Under the pieces are notes generated by a model, which was given only the letters and a program-made list of their open reading frames with translations, ran no database searches and was not told the origin of the DNA. Positions 55,334 to 64,000 of a stretch of 64,000 nucleotides of DNA are shown here, one piece after another. A program made the position numbers and the translations under genes. Source of the DNA: Azomonas agilis (lineage in GTDB: Bacteria; Pseudomonadota; Gammaproteobacteria; Pseudomonadales; Pseudomonadaceae); NCBI RefSeq assembly GCF_007830255.1, contig NZ_VLKG01000001.1, forward strand, positions 372,001 through 436,000, read 5' to 3'. Position 1 is the stretch's first letter, and each line of letters opens with the position of its first letter.

Positions 55334-56473
55334 TCAATACAGACCGTGCGAGTTGTCCTCGATAGTCTTGTTGGTCAGCGTGCCCCACATCCGCGAGTAG
55401 CACCAGTAGGTGTATGCGAAGATGATTGGCAACCAAATGATGGCTGCAATGGTCATTACACCCAGACTTTTCTCGCTGGAAACCGCATCCCACATAGTCA
55501 TGCTAGAGGTCAAATCAATGGAGGATGGGAACACGAAGGGGAACAGAGCAAAGCCGGCAGTGCAAATAGCACCCACGATAGCCAAGCTAGTACCCAAGAA
55601 AGCCTGAAGGCTCTTACCACTTTGAGTTGAGCGCAGAGCCAGCACACCACCGGCAATACCCGCCAGAGGAGCCAAAATGGTAATGGGGTAACGAGCATAG
55701 TTAGCTAACCAACCGCTGTTATCCTGTACCACTTCTTTAACCAGAGGGTTTAAAACCGCATCTGGATCGAAGTTGCCCACTAAGCTCAGGCCATCAATAC
55801 CAACGATCAGCCACAGGCCAGCCAGTACGAAGCTACCTAAAAAGACTAGGGTGCACAAACGGGCTGCATTGCGGCAACGCTCGTACAACTCGCCCTCAGT
55901 ACGCAGCATCAGCCAAGTACCGCCGTGGGCGCACAGCATGGACAGACTTACAACACCACCCAGCAGAGCAAAGGGATGCAGCAAACCGAAGAACGAACCT
56001 TCGTAGTGCATACGCAGGGTTTCGTCTAGGCGGAACGGCAAACCTAAGAACAGGTTACCGAAGGCTACACCGAACAACAGAGCAGGCAGAGCACCACCTA
56101 CAAACAGCGCCCAGTCCCAAGCATTACGCCAGGTGCGGTTTTCGATCTTGCTGCGGTAGTCAAAACCTACCGGACGGAAGAACAGACCAAAGAGCACCAA
56201 CAGCAGAGCCCAGTACATGCCGGAGAACGCCGCAGCATACACCATCGGCCACGCAGCAAAGAAGGCACCACCTGCGGTGATCAACCAAACTTGGTTGCCA
56301 TCCCAGTGGGGCGCAATGGTATTAATGGTGATACGACGCTCATTATCGGTTTTACCGACAAAGGGCATCAGAGCCATAGCACCCATGTCGAAGCCATCAG
56401 TGAGCGCTAAACCAATCAGCAGTACGCCAACCAGTACCCACCAGATGATTTTTAATGTTTCATAATCAAACAT
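55334..56473 (-). CDS. cydB: Cytochrome bd quinol oxidase subunit II
   Basis: 379 residues, about eight membrane segments. Opens MFDYETLKIIWWVLVGVLLI, with GFDMGAMALMPFVGKTDNER and PHWDGNQVWLITAGGAFFAA typical of CydB. Partner of CydA in the cyanide-resistant, high-affinity oxidase. ATG 56473 with GAGGAA upstream is preferred over an upstream start. 30 bases after cydA. Confidence 0.98.
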   Translation of the reverse strand: MFDYETLKIIWWVLVGVLLIGLALTDGFDMGAMALMPFVGKTDNERRITINTIAPHWDGNQVWLITAGGAFFAAWPMVYAAAFSGMYWALLLVLFGLFFRPVGFDYRSKIENRTWRNAWDWALFVGGALPALLFGVAFGNLFLGLPFRLDETLRMHYEGSFFGLLHPFALLGGVVSLSMLCAHGGTWLMLRTEGELYERCRNAARLCTLVFLGSFVLAGLWLIVGIDGLSLVGNFDPDAVLNPLVKEVVQDNSGWLANYARYPITILAPLAGIAGGVLALRSTQSGKSLQAFLGTSLAIVGAICTAGFALFPFVFPSSIDLTSSMTMWDAVSSEKSLGVMTIAAIIWLPIIFAYTYWCYSRMWGTLTNKTIEDNSHGLY

Positions 56474-56503
56474 AACAGTATTCCTCAGGCGCTCGCCAAC
56501 CAC

Positions 56504-58069
56504 TTAGTGGGTAGCAGCGGCATCACGCTCGAAGTGGTAACGACCTGTGTGTAAACTTGATGGGCCAAGACGCGAGAAGCGGATCATCAGGTACATCTCG
56601 ATAACCAGCAACACGGTGTAAAAGCCGATCAAAGCAATCAACGAACCCCAAACATCTGCGGTAGACAGGCTAGAAGCCGACAGATAAGTAGGCAGAACCT
56701 CACCCACTGTCCAAGGCTGACGACCGTGCTCAGCTACGAACCAGCCTGTTTGAGTGGCGATCCAAGGCAGCGGCAAGCTGTACAGAGCCCACTTGAGCAG
56801 CCAAGGCTTGCTTTCGTAGGTGTTTTTCAGGGTGAAGTAGAAAGCGCACGCGAACAGACCCAGCATCAGCAGACCACAAACCACCATGATCCGGAACGTC
56901 CAGAACAGGCTAGCGACATGCGGAATGGTATCTTTAGCGGCTTGTTTGATTTGCTCTTCAGTCGCATCAACTACAGCAGGCGTGTATTTCTTCAGCAGCA
57001 GACCATAGCCCAGATCAACTTTAACCTTGTTGAACTCGGCAATGGTTTGAACGCTCTTGTCACCAGCACGGATTTTCTCCAGCAGGCCATAAGCGATCAT
57101 ACCCTGACGAATACGTCCTTCATTTTCAGCGATCAGATCTTTCAGACCCATCACTTTTTCATCAATAGAACGCGTAGCAATCAGACCCAAAGCGAAGGGG
57201 ATCTTAATCGCGAAGTCTGTGCGTTGCTCTTCTTCATTCGGGAAGCCGAACAAAGTAAAGCTAGCAGGAGCAGGATGAGTTTCCCACTCAGACTCGATAG
57301 CAGCCAGTTTAACACGCTGAACTTCACCCACTTCGTAGCCAGACTCGTCACCCAGCAGGATGACAGCCAGAACAGAAGCCATGCCAAAACCAGCAGCAAT
57401 GGCGAAGGAACGACGAGCAAAGCCAAGATCGCGCTTTTTCAGCAGGTAGTAGCTGGAAATGGCCAGAACGAAGATTGCGCCAGTCACATAGCCAGAAGCT
57501 ACCGTGTGAACAAACTTCACTTGAGCCACAGGGTTGAAGATCAGGGCACCGAAGTCCACCAGCTCCATCCGCATGGTTTCAAAGTTGAACTCAGCGCCAA
57601 CCGGATGTTGCATCCAGCCGTTAGCGACCAGAATCCACAAAGCGGACAGGTTAGAACCCAGAGCAACCAACCAAGTCACGGTCAAGTGTTGCAGCTTGGT
57701 CAGGCGATCCCAACCAAAGAAGAACAGACCGATGAAGGTGGACTCCAGCATGAACGCCATCAGGCCCTCAATCGCCAGCGGGGCACCGAAGATGTCGCCA
57801 ACGTAGTGAGAGTAGTAGGCCCAGTTGGTACCAAACTGGAACTCCATGGTTAGACCTGTGGTCACACCCAGAGCGAAGTTGATACCGAACAACTTACCCC
57901 AGAACTTGACCATATCCTTGTACACCTGTTTGCCGGTCATAACGTAGACCGACTCCATGATGGCAAGGATAAAGGTCATACCCAGGGTAAGGGGTACGAA
58001 CAAAAAATGGTACAGCGCGGTCATCGCGAACTGAAGTCGCGATAAATCTACTACTGCTTCCGAGATCAT
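56504..58069 (-). CDS. cydA: Cytochrome bd quinol oxidase subunit I
   Basis: 521 residues, long-Q-loop (E. coli-like) form, so a bd-I-type enzyme. Holds hemes b558, b595 and d. Landmarks: [13 protein letters not shown] with the heme ligand His, [31 protein letters not shown] and [18 protein letters not shown]. High oxygen affinity makes it useful for respiratory protection of nitrogenase, as shown for Azotobacter cytochrome bd. Overlaps cydP by four bases. Confidence 0.98.
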   Translation of the reverse strand: MISEAVVDLSRLQFAMTALYHFLFVPLTLGMTFILAIMESVYVMTGKQVYKDMVKFWGKLFGINFALGVTTGLTMEFQFGTNWAYYSHYVGDIFGAPLAIEGLMAFMLESTFIGLFFFGWDRLTKLQHLTVTWLVALGSNLSALWILVANGWMQHPVGAEFNFETMRMELVDFGALIFNPVAQVKFVHTVASGYVTGAIFVLAISSYYLLKKRDLGFARRSFAIAAGFGMASVLAVILLGDESGYEVGEVQRVKLAAIESEWETHPAPASFTLFGFPNEEEQRTDFAIKIPFALGLIATRSIDEKVMGLKDLIAENEGRIRQGMIAYGLLEKIRAGDKSVQTIAEFNKVKVDLGYGLLLKKYTPAVVDATEEQIKQAAKDTIPHVASLFWTFRIMVVCGLLMLGLFACAFYFTLKNTYESKPWLLKWALYSLPLPWIATQTGWFVAEHGRQPWTVGEVLPTYLSASSLSTADVWGSLIALIGFYTVLLVIEMYLMIRFSRLGPSSLHTGRYHFERDAAATH

Positions 58070-58284
58070 TTCGGGGGTTCCTCATCATTTACACGCAGGT
58101 TCTGCACTGGCGGCTCGCTAGTCCCGAACAGCCGTTCGCTAACTCGCCCTGCACCATCTTCAGGTACGACAGGTTCAGTGAACCATATCGCCTTGATACC
58201 GATCAGGATGCTGAGCTTGATCGCCAAGATAATGGTGAGTTCTCGAACTAAGGGGATCCGCCAGGGGGAGTTGGGCTTCAACAT
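58066..58284 (-). CDS. cydP: CydP, putative small subunit of cytochrome bd oxidase
   Basis: 72 residues: one membrane segment ([20 protein letters not shown]) followed by a hydrophilic tail ([20 protein letters not shown]). The position directly before cydA and the KLxxLxxIKxxWF helix pattern match the CydP family. A much longer frame runs to 58566, but its extra part has no protein-like features. Confidence 0.85.
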   Translation of the reverse strand: MLKPNSPWRIPLVRELTIILAIKLSILIGIKAIWFTEPVVPEDGAGRVSERLFGTSEPPVQNLRVNDEEPPK

Positions 58285-58344
58285 ATCGACTGCTCCAGAC
58301 TTGTAGCGCCAATCACAGTTCGTAGCAGAAATATCAGACTTTAA

Positions 58345-58358
58345 TTGACATGGATCAT
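58345..58358. promoter_or_regulatory. FNR/Anr-like box upstream of cydP-cydAB
   Basis: TTGAC-ATGG-ATCAT matches TTGAT-N4-ATCAA at eight of ten positions. It lies about 60-75 bases before the cydP ATG. Oxygen-responsive control of this oxidase operon is known in related genera (Anr, CydR). Confidence 0.5.
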
Positions 58359-58634
58359 GCCAGTGACGCATGGTCGCACTTACAGAACTTCCAATTTGTG
58401 ATTTTGTGCTACGCACCATTGTAACTTTTAGTGTTTGGCTCTTTTGAAAACCTGCATAAATGCTCCATTCTGAAGCAAAAAATATACATTCTTTGTAAGC
58501 GATGTCTAAATGGTCATCGAGCACGCTAAAACCGCTGCATCCAAAGGGGTTATATTCTGTGCTCAAAGTCTCATCTGGTGCGCTTGCGCACGATAACAGT
58601 GCAACTTAAAGAAATCCGAAATACGACTGATACA

Positions 58635-58719
58635 AAAACTTAAAAAAGAGTCTGTTTACTAAGTCCCTTTCGCTATTTGCATATACGCACCTATAGCAAA
58701 TCATTCTTAACAAACAGAC
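58635..58719 (-). terminator. Terminator of modABC
   Basis: Long imperfect stem: GTCTGTTT (58650-58657) with AAACAGAC (58712-58719), and ATTTGC (58675-58680) with GCAAAT (58696-58701) inside it. On the reverse strand it is followed by TCTTTTTTAAGTTTTTG. Confidence 0.75.
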
Positions 58720-58755
58720 GCTATTGAGGCCTTATTTGGAGGGATGCTAGGGTCT

Positions 58756-59901
58756 TTAAACCAGTAAAGCCACAGCCTTAATCTGAGCCCACATATCCAT
58801 TCCTTGAGCAATACCCAATTGGTCGCATGACCGACGAGTAATACGGGCAATAAAAATACTGCCACCGACATCCAAACGCACCAACACATGGGCCGGCGTA
58901 TCCGCCGTGGCGATATCCATAATCCGCACAGGTAGTATATTCATCACGCTAGTGCCTTCTACTCGGTGATGGCTCAGACTGACATCCCGCGCATCTACCC
59001 GAAAGCGTAACCTTTGCCCTAGAGGTTCTGGTCGTTCTGTCACTAACACAGAGCCTCCCACAAAGTCCAACCGCGTTAAATGGTACTCGTCATCATGTTC
59101 AGCAACGCGGGCCTCAATCACCACGCCTGTGTGTTCGGTAAACACGGCGGGCAAGTCCAAACGTGCCATCGTCTCTTGCAACCCGCCTTGCGCAATCACC
59201 TGTCCTTGATCAAGCAATACGACATGATCGGCCAAACGTGCTACTTCATCTGGGGAATGGCTGATGTAGAGCACTGGGATATCTAGCTCCTGATTCAAGC
59301 GCTCTAAATAGGGAAGAATCTCCCCTTTACGTTTGAGGTCTAGTGCCGCCAGAGGCTCATCCATCAGCAACAACCGAGGATTGGTAACTAAAGCCCGAGC
59401 AATACCCACTCGCTGGCGCTCGCCTCCCGAGAGACGATCCGGCATACGATCTAACAAATGCCCAATGCCCAGCAAATCTAGAATGTGATCCCAAGAGGTG
59501 CGCTGGGTGCGATCAATGCGCTTACGACCATATGCCAAATTACCGCGCACGCTCAGATGCGGAAATAAGCTGGCCTCTTGAAACACATAACCGAGGGAGC
59601 GTTTATGGGTAGGAATAAAAACCCCGGCTTGTGTGTCCTGCCACAGCTCACCATTGACCTCAAGATAACCAATATCAGCCTGCTCTAAGCCCGCAATACA
59701 GCGCAGGCAGGTGGTTTTACCCGAACCCGAGTGGCCAAATAAGGCAGTTACTCCATGCCCTGGAAGGTCTAAATCAACCTTAAGTTCAAAACCCGGATAC
59801 TGGATGTGAAAACGCGCATAGATGCCCTGGGTGTTTTTTGCCTGAGTAGGCTCTACAGAGGGTTGTTCTTTGTTAGTCAGTCGATTAAACCATGAACGCA
59901 T
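58756..59901 (-). CDS. modC: Molybdate ABC transporter ATPase ModC
   Basis: 381 residues. Walker [10 protein letters not shown], signature [15 protein letters not shown], Walker [21 protein letters not shown], and a C-terminal Mop-type domain ([20 protein letters not shown]) that senses molybdate. The N-terminus is about 25 residues longer than usual. Follows modB by 11 bases; last gene of modABC. Confidence 0.97.
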   Translation of the reverse strand: MRSWFNRLTNKEQPSVEPTQAKNTQGIYARFHIQYPGFELKVDLDLPGHGVTALFGHSGSGKTTCLRCIAGLEQADIGYLEVNGELWQDTQAGVFIPTHKRSLGYVFQEASLFPHLSVRGNLAYGRKRIDRTQRTSWDHILDLLGIGHLLDRMPDRLSGGERQRVGIARALVTNPRLLLMDEPLAALDLKRKGEILPYLERLNQELDIPVLYISHSPDEVARLADHVVLLDQGQVIAQGGLQETMARLDLPAVFTEHTGVVIEARVAEHDDEYHLTRLDFVGGSVLVTERPEPLGQRLRFRVDARDVSLSHHRVEGTSVMNILPVRIMDIATADTPAHVLVRLDVGGSIFIARITRRSCDQLGIAQGMDMWAQIKAVALLV

Positions 59902-59912
59902 TCTAATACTCC

Positions 59913-60593
59913 TCAGGCTAAACCGGGCTTAAAGCGCCTGCTTGAGTACAAAGCCAGCAGTACGATAAAGGAGAACACCACCATGCCCCCCGCTAACCAA
60001 TGGGCTTGGGCGTATTCCATCGCCTCCACATGATCGAAAATTTGCACCGATACGGTACGAGTTTTATCGGGAATACTGCCGCCCATCATTAACACCACAC
60101 CAAACTCACCTACAGTATGGGCAAAGCCCAAAATAGAAGCAGTGACGAAACTGGGACGTGCCATAGGCAACACCACGGTGAAAAAGCAATCCCAAGGATT
60201 CGCCCTTAGGGTTGCGGCGACCTCAAGGGGGCGATCACCAATGGACTCAAAAGCATTTTGTAGGGGCTGAACCACAAAGGGCATAGAATAAAAAACGGAT
60301 GCCACCACCAAGCCGGTAAAGGTAAAGGGCAGGGTACCTAAGCCTAGAGATTGAGTGATTTGCCCCACCGGGCCATGTGGCCCTGAAACCACCAACAAGT
60401 AAAAACCAATTACAGTCGGGGGTAATACCAAAGGCAAAGCAACAACCGCCCCAATAAGCCCTTTAAGGCGTGAACGAGTACGAGCTAACCACCAAGCGAT
60501 AGGCGTTCCTACAATCAGCAATAACACCGTGGTTAGGCTTGCTAACTCCAACGTAAGCCGAATGGCTGAAAAATCATGGTCCGAAAGAGGCAT
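59913..60593 (-). CDS. modB: Molybdate ABC transporter permease ModB
   Basis: 226 residues, five to six membrane segments. [20 protein letters not shown] is the ModB signature and [20 protein letters not shown] the EAA loop. ATG 60593 with GGAG upstream is preferred over a start at 60650. Feeds molybdenum to the FeMo-co pathway and other molybdoenzymes. Confidence 0.96.
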   Translation of the reverse strand: MPLSDHDFSAIRLTLELASLTTVLLLIVGTPIAWWLARTRSRLKGLIGAVVALPLVLPPTVIGFYLLVVSGPHGPVGQITQSLGLGTLPFTFTGLVVASVFYSMPFVVQPLQNAFESIGDRPLEVAATLRANPWDCFFTVVLPMARPSFVTASILGFAHTVGEFGVVLMMGGSIPDKTRTVSVQIFDHVEAMEYAQAHWLAGGMVVFSFIVLLALYSSRRFKPGLA

Positions 60594-60725
60594 TGCAAAA
60601 AGCTCCTGCCAGATACGCTCAATACAGCAGGCACAGCAAACAAGCTGCACGAAAAAGACAGGAGGGGCACGGCCTGAACCTTACCCCTCCAAGCGCGGGA
60701 TACCGAGATGACCTAGAAAGCGGTC

Positions 60726-62323
<1,598 letters not shown>

Positions 62324-62336
62324 TTGCTTCTACTGA

Positions 62337-62364
62337 GTTATATCTAGTAAAAATTTATATAAAC
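62337..62364. promoter_or_regulatory. Candidate ModE operator
   Basis: GTTATAT (62337-62343) and ATATAAAC (62357-62364) form an inverted TTATAT...ATATAA repeat 14 bases upstream of modE, in the gap shared with the divergent modG. Its form resembles ModE half-sites; spacing is not verified against a consensus. Confidence 0.45.
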
Positions 62365-62528
62365 TAAATAAAGGGTATTTTTTCGTTTTCTATGGTTTAT
62401 CGAAGATAAATAGGCCTGATAGAGTTTAAAAGCAACACAATATTCGCTTTCTTACTACATATTATGTACAGGTTATGTACGCATGTAGCACAAAGCAAGC
62501 ACTCCAGTAGAGAGAAAAGGAAACCATC

Positions 62529-62957
62529 ATGAAAGTCAGCGCCCGCAATGTCTTTAAAGGCACTATTAGCGAACTGCAAACCGGCGTGGTAAACGCTAAG
62601 GTAGATGTCCATCTCGGCGGCGGAGACAGACTGACCGCAGTGGTTACCGTAGAAAGCGCCCAATCGCTGGAGCTGGCGGTGGGCAAAGAGGTTATCGCCA
62701 TCGTAAAAGCCCCTTGGGTCATGCTGATGGCTGATGACAGCGGTATTCGTCTATCCGCCCGCAATATCCTGACAGGCATTGTCAAAACCATTGAGGCAGG
62801 CTCTGTGAATGCCGAAGTCACCATTGGATTACCGGGAGGTACTGAAGTCACAGCAATGGTGACCAAAGAGGCTGTAGCAGAACTGGGTCTAAAACCCGGT
62901 AGTACCGCTAGTGCCGTGATTAAAGCCTCCAACGTCATCTTGGGCGTGCCGGCCTAA
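62529..62957 (+). CDS. modG: ModG, two-domain molbindin
   Basis: 142 residues, two tandem Mop domains of about 70 residues: first MKVSARNVFKGTISELQTGV to VKAPWVMLM, second IRLSARNILTGIVKTIEAGS to IKASNVILGV. Molbindins form hexamers or trimers that hold up to eight molybdates per assembly, buffering intracellular molybdenum. The arrangement modG divergent from modE-modABC is that of Azotobacter vinelandii and fits a diazotroph. AGGAAA precedes the ATG. Confidence 0.95.
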   Translation: MKVSARNVFKGTISELQTGVVNAKVDVHLGGGDRLTAVVTVESAQSLELAVGKEVIAIVKAPWVMLMADDSGIRLSARNILTGIVKTIEAGSVNAEVTIGLPGGTEVTAMVTKEAVAELGLKPGSTASAVIKASNVILGVPA

Positions 62958-62975
62958 CACACCCAAGCCAGGTAG

Positions 62976-63004
62976 AGGGCTACTGATCAATAGGTGAGTA
63001 GCCC
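62976..63004. other. Hairpin between modG and the porin gene
   Basis: GGGCTACT / AGTAGCCC around a 12-base loop between convergent genes. It has no T tract; possible weak terminator. Confidence 0.4.
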
Positions 63005-63011
63005 ATCCCTC

Positions 63012-64000
63012 TTAAAGCAACGGAATGCTGTAGTTGACGATCAAACGGTTTTCGTCCACGTCACGGGTGTCGTTACCCCGCCACATAGCATTCATCCAGC
63101 TCAGTCCAACGCCCTTCAGCACACCCTCTTGGAAGGTATAATCCAAGCGGATATCGCGTTCCCACTCACGCTTATCGCTGCCTGCAGCATCAATATCATC
63201 GCCACTAAAATAGTTAACACCGGCCTTTAGACCGGGGATACCCGCCGCTGCAAAGTCATAGGCGTACTTAACGACCCAAGTGTTTTCACCTGCGTTGTGG
63301 AATTTGTGTACTTGAGCATCGGTAATCAAATACAGAACCCGACCACCGCCTTGGTTCAGATGGGGGAAGTCACTATTCCCGGTGATTTTTTGTACACCCG
63401 CACCCAGAGAATGCCCTTGCAGGCTATAGGTAAACAGGGCACTCCAGAGTTGGTTATCTACCTCATAGCGGTTGGAGCTTCCTGTACTCCAATAACCATT
63501 GGCACGATAGCCTTCGGCACGACCTGAAGCGCTACTGTTCTTTCCATCGGAATCACTGGAGAAATAGCGCAAATCGGTTTGCAGTTTACCTACGGGTAGC
63601 TGCCAGTTATGAACCAACCCTAAAAAGTGTTGCTCATAAAAATCACGCAGCTTGCCGTAGTAGTATTGGAGCGTCAGGTCTTTGGTGGCTTTAAAGTCCA
63701 CGCCACCATAATAGAACTCGTTGCTGAACTGCCCGGTTTTCCGGTTGTTCGAGCCCTCAATTGAGAGGCTATCGCTGTCGCTGGAGTTACGCTCAGTAGA
63801 GTGTTCTAACTTACCCGCTGTGAAGGTGAACTTATCAATATCGTTAGAGACGATCTGAGCACCCCAGTACATTTGAGGTAACAAACGACCATCGTTCGCG
63901 ATCACTACGGGCACTCTAGGACGTAATGCTCCAAGTTGTGCAACGGTTTTAGCAAAACGTACCTTTCCGGTTACGCCCACTTTACTAAACTCGTTAACGG
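63012..64000 (-). CDS. OprD-family outer-membrane porin, 5' end cut by window edge
   Basis: At least 329 C-terminal residues; the frame is open to the last base. Beta-barrel composition with alternating aromatic strands (QFSNEFYYGGVDFKATKDLT, LQYYYGKLRDFYEQHFLGL, GYWSTGSSNRYEVDNQLWSA) and a C-terminal strand ENRLIVNYSIPLL. MYWGAQIVSNDIDKFTFTAG and SRYFSSD-like segments match OprD/OpdK porins. The substrate, typically a basic amino acid or a carboxylate, cannot be inferred. Confidence 0.9.
   Translation of the reverse strand, partial: VNEFSKVGVTGKVRFAKTVAQLGALRPRVPVVIANDGRLLPQMYWGAQIVSNDIDKFTFTAGKLEHSTERNSSDSDSLSIEGSNNRKTGQFSNEFYYGGVDFKATKDLTLQYYYGKLRDFYEQHFLGLVHNWQLPVGKLQTDLRYFSSDSDGKNSSASGRAEGYRANGYWSTGSSNRYEVDNQLWSALFTYSLQGHSLGAGVQKITGNSDFPHLNQGGGRVLYLITDAQVHKFHNAGENTWVVKYAYDFAAAGIPGLKAGVNYFSGDDIDAAGSDKREWERDIRLDYTFQEGVLKGVGLSWMNAMWRGNDTRDVDENRLIVNYSIPLL

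Larger units (their letters stand above)
58285..58755. other. 471-base gap between the cyd and mod operons
   Basis: Contains the cydP-cydA promoter region with an FNR/Anr-like site near its left end and the modABC terminator hairpin at its right end. GTGCGCTTGCGCAC (about 58578-58591) is a short palindrome of unknown role. No credible protein gene. Confidence 0.6.

Noticed and set aside
58285-58566. N-terminal extension of the CydP frame to 58566
   Set aside because: The region is the promoter and leader. Its translation has no protein-like features and ATG 58284 gives the normal CydP.

Overview
This window is gammaproteobacterial chromosome from a diazotroph of the Pseudomonadales/Oceanospirillales grade. 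The grounds are an Azotobacter-like molybdenum nif gene order (nifHDKTY, small orf, LRV protein, nifENX, DUF269, DUF683, Shethna-type ferredoxin), an oscA-sbp-cysTWA block, hemCDXY, a CydP-CydAB-CydX-YbgE oxidase operon and a modG / modE-modABC locus. The moderate base composition argues against Azotobacter itself. I cannot name the species.

Layout. 1-2.0 kb: a chemoreceptor cut by the left edge and a small secreted Cache-domain protein, both leftward. 2.0-3.5 kb: a leftward two-gene operon, a SIR2-like NAD-fold protein plus an unrecognised 190-residue protein. 3.5-17.2 kb: the rightward nif cluster. Four sigma-54-type (GG-N10-GC) promoters can be read here: before nifH, before nifE, before the 2Fe-2S ferredoxin and, facing the other way, before the SIR2-like gene. 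NifA-type TGT-N10-ACA sites lie in the nifH/SIR2 gap and upstream of nifE. The last nif operon ends with four poorly characterised genes and runs into hemCDXY with a 23-base gap. nifUSV, nifB, nifA/L, nifQ and nifM are not in the window.

21.5-34 kb is mostly housekeeping: dsbB, a DUF485-actP acetate symporter pair, a Lon-family protease, radA, dgkA, a cation efflux protein, cysZ, a glutathione peroxidase and slyD. The intergenic gaps here hold orphan promoter/terminator signals; the best one (about 32915-32988) looks like a small RNA with a C-rich, anti-Shine-Dalgarno-like loop. 34.4-37.8 kb is ackA-pta. 37.9-44.5 kb holds signalling and envelope genes: a GGDEF/EAL protein with a degenerate GGDEF, an OmpA-type lipoprotein, a metallo-beta-lactamase-fold hydrolase and a BdlA-like PAS-PAS-chemoreceptor.

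44.5-51.3 kb is a sulfur-starvation region: a hydrolase / truncated enhancer-binding protein / second Sbp operon divergent from oscA-sbp-cysTWA. 51.5-54.8 kb: a LOG-family protein, recX, recA with a LexA box, and pncC. 54.8-58.3 kb: the cyd oxidase operon. 58.7-63 kb: modCBA, modE and a divergent two-domain molbindin (modG). The right edge cuts an OprD-type porin.

Taken together, nitrogenase structural and cofactor-assembly genes sit with molybdate uptake and buffering, sulfate uptake, heme synthesis and a high-affinity terminal oxidase, all services that nitrogenase needs. The most interesting unexplained element is the SIR2-like pair. It is divergent from nifH, has its own sigma-54 promoter, appears to share the NifA site, and has lost the SIR2 catalytic histidine.
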